A DNA stretch of 63,783 bases from positions 1 to 63,783 of the forward strand of contig NJPS01000028.1 of assembly GCA_002946415.1 (NCBI GenBank). Reading direction: 5' to 3'. Positions 22,566-33,646 of the stretch are shown in pieces. The number at the start of each line of letters is the position of its first letter. The stretch's first letter is position 1. This DNA is from Rutstroemia sp. NJR-2017a BVV2 (taxonomy: Eukaryota; Ascomycota; Leotiomycetes; Helotiales; Rutstroemiaceae). Both the position numbers and the translations under genes were made by a program. A model generated the notes under the pieces. It ran no database searches, was not told the origin of the DNA, and worked only from the letters and a program-made list of their open reading frames with translations.

Positions 22566-24427
22566 TAACGTGGTTTATCAGTACCTCGTCAATATCAGTA
22601 CCTCGTCACTTTTCCCCCCACCCAACCACTTCCAACTTTGACACGCGTTTTCTCAACAACCACAAATGTCTGTTCAAAGTCAAGAGCACGAATTATCCTA
22701 GCTATTGAGGCTATCCGGACATCCAAAAAGCTAACCCCTACTGCTGCAGCAAAAATCTATATGGTCTCGCGTTCGACACTTCTCGATAGAATGAATGGTC
22801 GAAACCCTCTCCTCGAGCGCAGTCCTGGAATGCAGAAATTGTCTAAGTTAGAAGAGGAAGTGATTGTTCAAAATATACTTGATCTGGATACAAGAGGGTT
22901 TGCGCCCCGGCTAGCTGGTGTTGAAGATATGGCAAATTATATTCTGGATTCTCGTGGTGGAAACGCGTCGGGAAGCTCTGGGCTCATCGATTCGTACAAC
23001 GACGTCCAGAACTAAAGACGCGTTTGAATCGTGTTTATGACTTCCAAAGGGCCTTGTGCGAAGATCCCGAACTAATTGGCGCGTGGTTCCAGCTAGTACA
23101 GAATATGAAAGGAAAATATGGCATCCAGGACTGCGACTTCTACAACTTCGACGAGACGGGATTTATGATGGGTGTTATCTGTGCATCAATGGTTGTGACT
23201 CGTGCTGATCGACGTGGCAGAGGCAAGGCAGTTCAGCCAGGTAATCGGGAATGGGCGACAGCAATTGTTTGTGTTAATGGAGAAGGTTGGAATGTGCCTG
23301 CATTTTTGGTTGTTCAAGGAAAGACTCATCTTGCGAGTTGGTATACTGAAGGCGACCTTCCTGACGATTGGACGATCAAAACCACAAATAATGGATGGGC
23401 AAATAATGAGACCGGTCTGGAATGGCTGAAACACTTCGACAAACATACGGCTGCTCGAACAAAAGGTACAATCGTATGCTAGTTCTCGCAGGGCATGAGA
23501 GTCACGAATCGGCGGGTTTTCAAGAATATTGCAAGTTGCACAATATTATAACTCTTTGTTTACCTGCTCATTCATCCCATTTAACCCAGCCACTCGATGT
23601 TGGATGTTTTAGTGTTTTGAAACGGATGTACGGTCGAGAAATTGAGACTTTTATCAAGGCTCACATTAACCATATTTCTAAGATCGAATTCTTTTTGGCC
23701 TTTCATGCAGCCTACAAGAAGTCAATTACACCCGAAAACGCTAAAGCTGGCTTCCGTGGAGCTGGTCTAGTGCCCTTTGATCCCCAGGCTGTGATCTCAA
23801 AGCTCGATGTCAAGTTACGGACTCCTACACCTACTGGACCTCCTTCTGCTGATCCTAACCCCTGGGTCTCTCAGACCCCTCATAATGCCACTGAAGCTCT
23901 TGCACAAACTACTCTTGTGAAAGACCGAATCGCTCGCCATCAAGAAAGCTCGCCAACACCTATTTTTCAAACAGTTGTTGCGCTAGCAAAAGGTACAGAG
24001 CGATTAGCCCACGAGATGACTCTTATGGCAGCTGAGCTACGCACACTTCACGCAGCAAATGAAGCTCTTAGTAAGCGCCGCAGGGCCAAAAAGAATCGTA
24101 TCCGTCAAGGAGGTGTACTTATTGTAGAGGATGCGCATGATATTTTGGCTCAGGAAGAGGTGGATGAGCAGATTCGACGCGACAAGCGCTCTAGAGGGGA
24201 CCGTCAGAATGAGGGGCAATCGAGCGCGCGGCGTTGTGGAAACTGTGGAAAGACTGGTCATAATATGCGAACCTGTCAAGAAGATGTAGATCTGTCTAGT
24301 TCATTAGAATCTGAGTGAGTTTAATTGATTTTAGATGTCGTGGTTGAGTAATTGTATTCTAAAGTGGTTGGGTGGGGGGAAAAGTGACGAGGTACTGATA
24401 TTGACGAGGTACTGATAAACCACGTTA
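22566..24427 (+). mobile_element. pogo/Fot1-type DNA transposon with perfect 66-bp inverted repeats
   Basis: The ends at 22566-22631 and 24362-24427 are perfect reverse complements over 66 bp including the terminal TA, which is the expected pogo/mariner target duplication. The element proper is about 1.86 kb. Each terminal repeat holds two direct copies of ATCAGTACCTCGTCA, which are likely transposase-binding sites. It encodes one transposase, which is broken. The identical ends point to a recent insertion. Confidence 0.9.
22666..24318 (+). pseudogene. pogo/Fot1 transposase, frameshifted
   Basis: The natural start is probably the ATG at 22666. The frame shifts by a single base near 22690, near 22970 (before RVGKLWAHRFVQRRPELK) and near 23465 (before RMLVLAGHESH). 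Read across these, the order is an N-terminal psq-type HTH (AIRTSKKLTPTAAAKIYMVS), a CENP-B-type HTH, a DDE catalytic core and a C-terminal zinc knuckle (CGNCGKTGHNMRTC). The first catalytic Asp is present in FDETGF and the third in QPLDVGCF. The second, normally Asp in LDGHxSH, is Ala here (LAGHESH). Three frameshifts plus the Asp-to-Ala change make the copy inactive. The frameshifts lie next to short homopolymers, so assembly error remains possible for them, but not for the substitution. Confidence 0.85.
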
Positions 24428-26085
24428 TATAAAGATTATATTAAACTAAAATATTAATGAAAAATTAAATAAATATTTTGAAATTATATTTCTAAAGTAT
24501 ATAGAAAAAGATTTAATATATTTTAAAAGAAAAATTAAAATAATATTAACTTTTAATTATATTTAAAAAAGATTATATTAATAATTTATAATTATTATAT
24601 TATAGAAAATAATTATCTAATCTTCAAAATATTATTATTATATATAGAATAATAATAATTCTTTTTATTTATTAAATATTAATTATAAGAACTTTAATAT
24701 TAATATTATTTCTTTTTAAAAGAATTTCTTTTAATTATTTTTTGTTTTCTCAAATTCTTTACCTGTGACGTACGTCGTGCAAAAGAATCGTAGACCTTAG
24801 AATTTCTAACTGAAGAGCTAACTAAGTGGGAGCTTGTAGAGCTTTATATACAAGAAGGAGATACTGCATATGAATCTTGCCTCAGGCCACTTAGGCTCTT
24901 TTCGTGATGTTCTTCACATTACCGAACTTATTTATTTATAAATAAAAGATTTCGAATTGGATTTAAAAAAAGTAATTAATTATTACTTTATTATATAATT
25001 TCTAAAATTGATTTCTTAATATTAATAAAAATTAATTCTATTTATCCAATTATTATTATTTCTATCTAGTTATTATATAATATAATATATTATTTATAAA
25101 AAGATTTTATTTATATATAAGATAATATAATAAATTGTAATATAATAATAATAATTAAAGAATTTGAAAAAATAAATATTAAACTAATTTATTAATTAAT
25201 TAAAAATCTAGATTTGAATCTAAATAAAATTTTATAAAATATTATTAAAGATTATATTATATAATAATATCTTTAAATTTATTCTTTTTATTTTAAATTA
25301 AAAATAAAATTATAAAAAAGTAAATTTAAAAGTTAATTAAAAATATATTAATATATTATAAAGTTATTATTAAAATAACTAATTAATATATAAAATATTA
25401 ATTAGTTCAATTAAAAAAATAAAGTTAACTAATTAAGTTTTATTTTAAAAAGATTAGTTTCTTATTTGAAAAATAATTTATATTTTTATTAATTAGAAGA
25501 TAATACTTTATTAATTTTCGAAGATTATTATTATAAAAACTAATTAGTTTTATTTTGAGAGTTTAGATTAATTATTAAAAATAATAATTTAATTTTTAGA
25601 TTTAAAGTTATTATATTATTATTAAATTATATAAATATAATTATAAATTCATTATAATTTCGAAGTTTTAATATAGATATATAAACTAATATTAGTTATA
25701 TATTAATATAATTTATATATATTTCGGTTTTATATATATTTCAACTTTATATATATTTCAACTTTATATATCTAATATTTGAAATTATAATATTAGTTAT
25801 ATATTTAATTATATATTTAATTATATATATTTAAATCGATATTTATTTCGGTTTATATATATTTCGGTTTATAATCACTTTAGTTTATATATATTTAAAT
25901 CGGTATATATTAAAAATCAGTATATATTTTGGCTAGTATATATTTTAACTAGTATATATTTTGGCTAATATATATTTTGACTAATATATATTTTGACTAA
26001 TATATATTTTGATTAATATAGATAATCAATATATATTTTGATAAGATTATTATATATAGATATTTTGTATCGTCGGCCTGGCTTT
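24428..26085. repeat. AT-rich island, probably RIP-mutated repeat DNA
   Basis: About 1.66 kb of nearly pure A+T with no coding potential. One short stretch of normal composition (about 24760-24915) interrupts it. At 25905-26045 a minisatellite of about 16 bp (TATATATTTTGACTAA type, about eight units) is present. Such islands in ascomycetes usually derive from transposon copies mutated by RIP. The original element cannot be recognised. Confidence 0.7.
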
Positions 26086-26280
26086 ACTTTGTTCCGGAAT
26101 ATATAGACAAAAAAATAATAATATCTTCTAATCAAAAGGCCGGATTTGATAATAGTCTATACGTGTAAATTTTTACTCTCTCTTCATCTAATCAGCGCTA
26201 TGCGCGGGCCGGCCAGAATACTATTGGTAGCAAGCTACTAATAAAAGCAGTATTGGATATATTTTTTGGTGTGGAGCGAT

Positions 26281-26313
26281 AGGGACTATATTTATTTATC
26301 CTTGCGTCCAAGT
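26281..26313. mobile_element. MITE family C terminal fragment
   Basis: A 33-bp match to the right end of the complete family C element (AGGGACTATATTTATTTATC, then CTTGCGTCCAAGT), with a few transitions. The other end is absent. Confidence 0.6.
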
Positions 26314-26559
26314 GTCATGGTACGATATCTGGAGATCTCACCTTCGCTTACTTATAGTTGATTAGCTGGTCGCGCGAGCAGGCGCCGACTACTGTGGTCT
26401 TTTGGCCCGGTGGTCCAGGGTAAGCTAATCGCTTCTGGCTCCTAACACCAAGTATGTTTTTGAGCTTAGTCTATCCCCACTTTTTAGCGCGATCGCCCAA
26501 GTATCCCCGATTTGCAAGTGGCCCCGCGCGCACTAGACAGCATTTTGATTATTGGGTGA

Positions 26560-27005
26560 GGGTAGGCTCGGACCTACCCGCCAGGTTGGGGCACCCATGG
26601 GTGGGTTATGATGATTTATGGGTACCCATTGGGTGGGTTGAGGAGGAAACTTATTACTTTACCCCCCAAGAATAAATGTTATTTGGTGGGTTTTGGTCCT
26701 AGCACAATCAGGGTGTTCAGCAAGTACTGTGGTATCTGGTGTAATTGTTACATCTAGCTTTCTACTTCGTAGAGAATTCTATATAAACCAGGATCTACTT
26801 TATCTATACAGAGCCTTTCAAGCCAATAGAATACAGATAATCCAGTACTGTGAAGCTACAGTAGCTATCACGGGCCCCCTTATAGCCTGTGCTATCCCGG
26901 TATAGGTAAATGGGTGGGTTGGCCTCTCTGAAAAACCCACCTATAGATACCTATGGGTGGGTTGAGAGAGTGTAATTACCCCTCTATGGGTACCTATTGA
27001 GCAGC
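26560..27005. repeat. dispersed GGGTGGGTT / GGGTACC motifs
   Basis: The motifs CCATGGGTGGGTT, GGGTACCCATTGGGTGGG and CTATGGGTGGGTTGAG recur around 26590-26645 and 26910-27003, partly as an inverted pair (AACCCACC at 26934). Subterminal repeats like these are common in fungal hAT elements, so this may be a short hAT relic of about 450 bp. No transposase is seen. Confidence 0.35.
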
Positions 27006-27035
27006 CTAGGTGAGGGATCGCGCTCGCATACTGTG

Positions 27036-27184
27036 TACTTTGGTAGCCGACGAAACAAAGGTTAAATTTATTCTGGTAGATTCTATCTTTTATCGAATCA
27101 GATTGTGAAGATCCTATAATTCTGGGGAGTTTTAACACTAACCGGGGTATATGTATTAACCTTTGTTATACTGGCTACGAAGTA
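27036..27184. mobile_element. MITE family B, copy 1
   Basis: A 149-bp element with TA flanks and inverted ends TACTTTGGTAGCC and, from the right, TACTTCGTAGCC, each followed within 15 bp by AACAAAGGTTAA. The interior matches the nested copy at 30016-30174. Confidence 0.75.
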
Positions 27185-28354
27185 GTTGACCAATTTCGAA
27201 GCTCCAGTCTTGTGTTTCAGAAATGCGGGATAAAATGATGTCAGTCTTCGACTTATTGCTTGGTGGTAAGTGACCTGGCTGAGACATTCTTAGGCGATTG
27301 TGAAGATCTGTAGGGGTTGAGATATAGTATAATCTCAAGATCAACCGTGCATTCTACCAGAACTTGGTACGGTCACGGGACACAAGTCTATCAATACACA
27401 ACCTTACTGTCCTCTACCACTTTCACGTGATTAGAGAATCGATGACGTAATATAAAAGAGGTGGGACCTCAAAAAAGTGGTGGTAGTCAAAAAACGCGAT
27501 TTCCAAACTAGGTATACTTAGCGTTGTACGAGTAAGTTGCCGAAGCGTTTCTAGATCGCGGTTGGCTGATTATACAGTGTCTAGTCGTATATTAGCACGG
27601 GGTTAGTTTTTGCCTTCTCAAACTACATTGTTCGAAACTCCGAATATCACTTCACCCCCACCCACCGTTACGCTGGGCTGTTCACTACCACCCTACTCAT
27701 CATCATATCATCTACTGCCACATTGTCCACTGTGACTCCACCTACCGCCGCGCTGTTTATCACTACTCTACCTATCGCCGCGCCATCCACTACTAACCTA
27801 TTCACCGCTACAATATCTATTGTCACTTCGATCTACGATCGTAAACAGCGGGAGGAAGCAGTCCGCTTGACTAGGGAGTTTAGTAGGGAGAGAGCAGGGC
27901 AGGGCTAGGCTGCGACTTCAACTTAGCGGATAGGCGGATATCCGCCGGGTTAAGCTACCAATGTCCGTCTATATATTGGCAAGCATCGTCGATGATCATG
28001 CTTCTTCCAAGTTTTTACGAGCATTGTAGAGCTGTTGTCTCTCAATCTTCTTTCAGTGGATACCTGCTATTACTATTGTCTCAAGGTTTCCCTCGCTATC
28101 TGTGCTTAGCCAGCTACCTAGCATTCGCTTATGCTTCTCGAAACTGGCAGAATGACTTTTTATATTCGGCTCCACCACCAACGCTCGAGTGCTCTTTTGA
28201 GCTCTAGATTGGTAAATCTCTGACCCAGCTCTTTCTTATATAAAGCCAGGTTTGTCCCTCCTCGTGGAAGGGATATAATTGTGTATTGCATTACAGTATT
28301 CAGGCCAACTTTAATTTCGATTTCCTTGATCATTCCTTGATCATTGCCGTCAGC
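27185..28354. other. intergenic with LTR scrap and ACC-rich segment
   Basis: Positions 27421-27452 (CACGTGATTAGAGAATCGAT, then GACGTAATA) match the 3' end of the solo LTR at 30326-30751, mutated by transitions. Positions 27640-27830 are rich in Thr/Pro-type codons without a recognisable gene. A TATA-like TTCTTATATAAAG lies at about 28233, roughly 115 bp before the secreted protein start. Confidence 0.4.
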
Positions 28355-29867
28355 ATGAAATTCTCAACTCTCAACCTCGTCACCCTTGGGGCTATAGCCT
28401 CTACGGCGGCTGGAAAACTTTTTCTTAGCGAATACCTCATCGAAATCGGAGAAATTGACGAAGATACCGTCATCGATGAGGCCGGAAACGAGATCTTATT
28501 CACACAGCGACCCAACTCTCGGATGAAGACTCCGTTAAGATGCGATCAGACTCAGGGTTATCAATTTACTTTCACCCCTGATAAGAAGTTTGTTGCTGCA
28601 TGTCTCCCTTGTTATGTTTTTCAACTTCACTATCTAATAAATGAAATAGTGTTGCCTCCCAGCACAAGTTCTCGCTGGCTCCAAAGACACTGACTTTGAC
28701 TGCTGTGGTGCTGGGCATCAGCTCTCCGGATCCAAAGATGTTGGATTCAACTGTTGCCCTTTAAACCAGAAGTGGGATGGGAAGGCATGTAAAAGTTGCG
28801 AGCCAGAGCCTCCTGTTTGCCCAAATGGGAAGATTCTAGTCAATGGGATGTGTGTTTGTCCAGCAGGCACCATTCCTGACAGCGAAGGTGGCTGCGGACC
28901 TACTCCCCCTCCACCAGTACAGTGCCCGCCTCCTAAAATTCCCCAAGGAGAAGTCTGTGTTTGTCCAGCAGGCACCATTCCTGACAGCCAAGGTGGCTGC
29001 GGACCTACTACCCCTCCACCAGTACAGTGCCCACCTCCTAAAATTCCCCAAGGAGAAGTCTGTGTATGCCCTCCTGGTACCGTTGAAGATGCTTTAGGCA
29101 CTTGTATCCAACAGGGATGCACGTCTGGACTCGAGACCGGTAGGGAAACTTGATAGTAGAAGTTATGAAAAGTACTAATCCTTCAATAGGCAAGTGTTAT
29201 ACCTTTACCTTTCCCAATGGACATCGCTTTGGTTATAACCATAACGGCTGGTATACAGCTTCTGAAGAAAGTCGCAACCAGCAGTTCGGCAAATTCCAGC
29301 TTTGCAAAGACGAGGCTTGTACTCCTGGTTCTCCTATCAATCCCGGTGAAGGCTTTAAGGTCAAGGATCTGCACGGCGAGGCTAATGGTAAGACTCTTCT
29401 ATTGATAATGTAAGCCGCGGGACTAACGTCTTTTAGGTGGACAAAATCCGGGCCAGTTCCTTAACAGCGCTTCGAACGGAGAGCATATTGGCAAGAATCC
29501 TGAATACGCTAAAGCCGGTAATTTCACTCTAACTAAGTGGCCCTGCGGCAAGTACTGCCTCGGTGGTCTCAATGCCGGTATCGGACCTACATGCCCTAGC
29601 GACCTGTAAGTTCACTACGCTCGAGAGTTTCAATTACGCGCTAACTCAGATGGCAGCCCTGCTGCTACTTTCACCACCCACGACAAGCAATCTTGCATTC
29701 CTATCGATGTTCTAGAAGTCCCTTGTGATATTCATGCCAAAGAAAATAATTGCATCTGGAAGAATGGAGCTGATCAGTGCTGCGACAAGGTAGATTGCCG
29801 CTGGACCGGTGGAGTGATGGCTCCAAAAGCTCCAGAGTTGCAGATACAGAAAGCTGGAGCTTTGTGA
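28355..29867 (+). CDS. secreted Cys-rich repeat protein, multi-exon
   Basis: The first exon starts MKFSTLNLVTLGAIASTAAG, a clear signal peptide. Splicing (exon 1 ends at about 28612, 39-bp intron) leads to a Cys block (CCLPAQVLAGSKDTDFDCCG, then NCCPLNQKWDGKACKSC). Next comes a duplicated unit of about 40 residues (VCVCPAGTIPDSQGGCGPT with PPPKIPQGE), and further exons encode CYTFTFPNGHRFGYNHNGW and PCGKYCLGGLNAGIGPTCPS. The family is widespread as secreted fungal proteins without known function. The last exon (DGSPAATFTTHDKQSCIPID to the TGA at 29865) does not join in frame with the GTAAGT donor after PSDL, so a late frameshift or an unusual splice must be assumed. The gene may therefore be damaged at its 3' end. 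Secretion is inferred from the signal peptide. Confidence 0.6.
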
Positions 29868-29929
29868 AGAATTCAGGGCATTCCCAGATCAGGAATAAAT
29901 GCCAAGAATGCTACCTGTTCAACTGTATA

Positions 29930-30291
29930 TACTTTAGTAGTTGGCCGAATAAATCAAAACACTGGGTCTAGGAATCTTCTAGCACCTTGCTTAATATAGT
30001 AGCATTGTAGGCAAATACATAGTAGCCGGGGAAATAAAGGTTAAATTTATTCTGGTAGATTCTATCAACAGGGGCACTTTTATCGAATCAGATCGTGAAG
30101 ATCCTAAAATTCTGGAGAATTTTAACAACAACCGGGGTATACGTATTAACCTTTATTCCCCCGGTGACGAAGTACATAGCTTTTATACTCCAAATCAGTC
30201 TTGTTTTCTGGTATCTTCTACCCAAATAGTATTAAATAATATAAATGATATAGGACCCAGTGTTTTGATTTATTTGGTTTGTAACGAAGTA
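29930..30291. mobile_element. MITE family A, copy 3, interrupted
   Basis: This copy is in the opposite orientation to copies 1 and 2 and measures 362 bp because a family B MITE sits inside it (30016-30174). Outer termini TACTTTAGTAGTTGGCC and, from the right, TACTTCGTTACA are present with TA flanks. Removing the insertion restores a length of about 204 bp. Confidence 0.82.
30016..30174. mobile_element. MITE family B, copy 2, nested in family A
   Basis: About 159 bp including both TA copies, with inverted ends around GTAGCCGGGGAAATAAAGG and, from the right, CACCGGGGGAATAAAGG. It interrupts the family A interior between CAAATA and CATAGCTTTTATACT, which are contiguous in copy 2 apart from one transition, so family B moved after this family A copy. 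Confidence 0.82.
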
Positions 30292-30325
30292 GAAGTATAT
30301 AGAATCACTCTTTTCACTATAGCTT

Positions 30326-30751
30326 TGTTACGATCTATAAGGTCTGAGGACCTTAGGCTCAGGCTGTATAAAGCAACTAATAGAACCTTAGATAGGGAGT
30401 ATATATAATACTGCTCGCCGGCTTGATAGCTCGACGGGATCAAAGCGAGCTAGCGAGCTAGTGATATGGTAAAAGTACTTATAGAGAGAACGAAGATCTA
30501 TATAAATAAATAAATTTCCTTAATATATAGAACTTTATATTCGATTCAAATCTTTATTATATTCAATATCTTGATAATTACTAATTATATTTTAATATTC
30601 GAATCTCTATTTACTAATTTAATATTAAATTATATTTATAAATTATTATAATATTATATAATAATTATTCCAATCTCTATTTAACTATTTCACTATATAA
30701 CTCTACACCTCTCTACCATTTCGACGTGACTAGAGAATCGACGACGTAACA
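30326..30751. mobile_element. probable solo LTR
   Basis: A 426-bp unit with TG...CA ends and short inverted termini TGTTACG and CGTAACA. The interior includes an AT-rich stretch (30480-30690) that looks mutated. No internal retrotransposon sequence is adjacent and no target duplication is visible (AGCTT against TCTAA), so it is likely an old solo LTR. Its 3' end also occurs at 27421-27452. Confidence 0.45.
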
Positions 30752-30958
30752 TCTAAATCTCCCCCAACTCTCTAGTACCGAATCTCCCTTCTAGCATTCT
30801 CTAATTTGTATATCCATCTCTTCCATCCACAATTGCAAAAGCTCCTCCACCACGACCGAACATAATACGAAGATCATTCACAATATCAGCCGGTCTAAGA
30901 TATCAGGTCAGAAATGAATACCTAATAATGACCAGACTTTTCATCAAACAGCCATTAC

Positions 30959-32330
30959 TTACTTCTCGTAAGCTGCAAAGTGACCACCACGAGGGTGCTC
31001 TTTCTCATATACCACTTCTCCTAGCGTGCGACACCAAAGAGTGGGAACAACAATGAGTTCTTTTGGAAAATGCGCAAGTCCAAGCTTAACGTGTGGGACG
31101 TACTTTTCTGTATCAGTGATTGTAGTACCTAAGGAGTTGACCATTTCGTAGTAGATTCTTTGCGCTGCCGTTGGTCCCGTCGTCGAGTGCCAGTATAGGG
31201 AGACTGGGCAGATTTAGTGACTGTTATCGGATTTCAAGGTGTTACAAATCAATCTTCCATGCCTACCCCAAGTAAGAATCTCATTGTCCGTCCATGTATA
31301 ATTATCTGACCAGTCGTGCAACTCCTGCGTGTCAACCGTCTTGATTTCCAGTCGCGATGGGTGCTCCGTACCTTCTCAAATATCCATGACAATAATGCAA
31401 GAGGAGAATCACCTAAGGCATATCCAATGGTCTGTGGCTTCGTTGCTTGTAGGATTCGATAGCCTTTATATATGAGTGCACGTTTCTACTGGCACCACAA
31501 CAGTGCTGTAGTGAGCAAGGGCTCTCAATGAGCGACTTACCAGAGCCTTGCTCGACGAACCATTTGGAGCGTTCAAACCCCTTTTTATCTCGTGCAGAGT
31601 ATGGTGTTAGCATGTATCGTAGCCATGTCATAGGCTGTGATAGCAAGGTCGGTGGACTTGCGCGAAGCATGTTGATATGGGAGGCTCTGCAAGACGTTGG
31701 GTACCGGATACCTATCGTCCTGGCGATTCTAAAGCCCAAGTCGCCGCTTTGTGTCACTGGTTGCTCGTGAGATACAAATGCCATGATTGAAGTATAACTA
31801 TTTACAGGAGATAATGGCTCTTGCTTACCATATTGCTCGTATCCCAATTGGAGCATTAGCTTGTGACAAACCTCCGCATACTGATCGAGACCAAAGCCTC
31901 GCTTTGTAGTCACTGACGAGAACCCGAAATTCGGCAATGACGGGGCAACAACATTGAAGCTAGGATAGTCCGAGCCGGCTCCCGCTGAAATTGATGTGAG
32001 GTCTTCCAACAATTTGGAGACTTCAAGGAAGCTCCCTGGCCCTGAGGATCTGAGGGTCAGATTCTTGGACGATTGTCTAAGGAAGGCTAACTTACAACCA
32101 TGAATGAACAACAAAGGAATCGCATTGTCTGATTCGTTTGTACTTTTGTGATGCACGAAATGAATTTCTATGTCCTCAAATCTTTCTATATCGACTCTTA
32201 TCTTGAATATACTCAATTAACTATTCAAATTCGCCTCTATAGCTTTCTAATCGAAGCCTTCCTTCCAGTAATCGATGAGTTATCGCAAGTTCTCTGTAGG
32301 AGGTCTATTCTAGTAGATAAAAGGCAGGTT
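30959..32330 (-). pseudogene. epoxide hydrolase-like alpha/beta hydrolase, N-terminus mutated
   Basis: The C-terminal three quarters can be read through five small introns in the microsomal epoxide hydrolase order: IHFVHHKS and LLFIHG, PGSFLEV, then TQSGDLGFRIA with the nucleophile Asp, [35 protein letters not shown], and GGHFAAYEK with the catalytic His near the stop at 30959. Upstream of 32216 the expected N-terminal helices are still visible (LIDYWKEGFD) but are cut by TAA, TAG and TAA codons. These fit CAA-to-TAA and TGG-to-TAG transitions. The enzyme class opens epoxides by an ester intermediate. This copy lacks a usable N-terminus and adjoins a RIP-mutated duplication, so it is most likely dead. 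Confidence 0.7.
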
Positions 32331-32788
32331 GAGATTTCGGGCGGGTTCATCTCAAATATAATGCAACCGTACTAAACTTCATTATTTTCATTAGTTAATT
32401 AGTAAATTACTATCTAATTATCTTCTATTCGATCTTAACTAGTTTTCTAATTATATATAACTCTATACCAATTTATTATTAAGTTATATTAACTTTATCT
32501 AAAAAAGTAAATTATTTCATTATATAATCTTTACTTACTTTAAATAGATTCTAATAAATAAAAGATAGATTGAGATTTTGGATAAGTTTATCTCAAATAT
32601 AATATAATTATATTAAACTTTATTATTTTTATTAATTAATTAGTAAACTATTATCTAATTATCTTCTATTTGATTTTAACTAATTCTCTAATTATATATA
32701 GTTTTATATTGATTTGTTATTAAGTTATATTGATTTTATTTAAAAAAATAAATTATTTTATTATACAATCTCTATTTATTTTAAATAG
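32307..32788. repeat. tandem duplication with RIP-type divergence
   Basis: Two adjacent copies of about 241 bp, 32307-32547 and 32548-32788. In the first 70 bases the copies differ only by G-to-A and C-to-T changes in the second copy (for example GGCAGG against GATAGA, CGGGCGGG against TGGATAAG). Further on, a few positions show the first copy as the mutated one. This is the signature of RIP on both copies, heavier on the second. Confidence 0.85.
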
Positions 32789-32878
32789 ATTCTAACACTA
32801 TTCCTCCAGAGAGAGCCTTCTGGAAATAACCGTTAAATCTGTTTACCACGGATCACTGTTGGATCTGTGCCCTCGTGG

Positions 32879-33002
32879 TAAGATCACTCTGAGCTCTATG
32901 CGTCTAAGGTTCATTTACGCCGTAATTCCAGTATTGCCTATAGCTGGTAAGATCACCATATGCTCTGTGCACTCATCCAATTTTAAAGTCGGAAGGGAAT
33001 AT
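32879..33002 (+). repeat. dispersed repeat, copy 1
   Basis: About 124 bp starting TAAGATCACTCTGAGCTCTA, nearly identical to 38073-38195, with a handful of substitutions and one indel. Both copies follow a CTAACACTATTCCT-like sequence. Identity unknown; it contains no obvious inverted ends. Confidence 0.8.
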
Positions 33003-33445
33003 TGGGGCCAGTTGGTGTGGAGGGCTGATTCGTGAACGTTAATTGATTTCTCGACTTCGAATGCCCCAAATCGAACCAGATGAAGTATGAAAACGTGACT
33101 AACCCCTCTCTCACTGCCCTCCTGCAAGGAGAAGCTACCGCGACCGCGCTGTCGCTGTCGCACGAGGTGCATGATCACGATAGCGTACTAATCCCAAAAG
33201 CGTAACTGTCTATATCACGTGAATTAACCTTATCCATTCGGAGTTCATGGTGTAAACCGTACCCTGTAGTATAGTACACAATAAAAGATGACCACGCATA
33301 TGATGACCTAGTCCTGCTGCATTCATGCTGACATAACCCTGCTAAAATCAGCGTTAAATGATGACCTAACCTGCAAAGTGCTGGTAGTCAGCGTATTTGT
33401 TAGGACTTCATAGATTATCGAGTCTCTATTTATCATCTACAGTAA

Positions 33446-33541
33446 CGCTTGCAGCAGTTAATGCTGTTTTGGTATAAGATATAAGAGAACAGGATTGATT
33501 TGTAGTATACTTGGACGCAAGGATAAATAATTGTAGTCCCT
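33446..33541. mobile_element. MITE A fragment joined to MITE C fragment
   Basis: Positions 33446-33507 match the family A interior (CAGCAGTTAATGCTGTTTTG, GAACAGGATTGATTTG). At the TA at 33508 this switches to the family C end TACTTGGACGCAAGGATAAA. Family C appears to have inserted at a TA inside family A. Both are truncated. Confidence 0.65.
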
Positions 33542-33621
33542 AACATTATTCCTTTGGAATTACACTATAGTTCCGTTTTTTTTGGGTGGGAAATTTAAGA
33601 TGTGGTCCGTCCGGGGGTGCA

Positions 33622-33646
33622 AACGGTATTACAGTGTAATACCGTT
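33622..33646. repeat. perfect palindrome, 11-bp arms
   Basis: AACGGTATTAC and GTAATACCGTT are separated by AGT. This could be a dimeric regulator site or a short hairpin. It lies 357 bp upstream of the zinc-finger ORF start at 34003. Confidence 0.6.

Noticed and set aside
30326..30751. Complete LTR retrotransposon at 27.4-30.7 kb
   Set aside because: The LTR-like ends at 27421 and 30326-30751 enclose an unrelated secreted-protein gene and MITEs, with no gag or pol; treated as scrap plus solo LTR.
33000..33180. Minus-strand ORF near 33 kb
   Set aside because: Half of it lies in the dispersed repeat found again at 38 kb without an open frame being kept.
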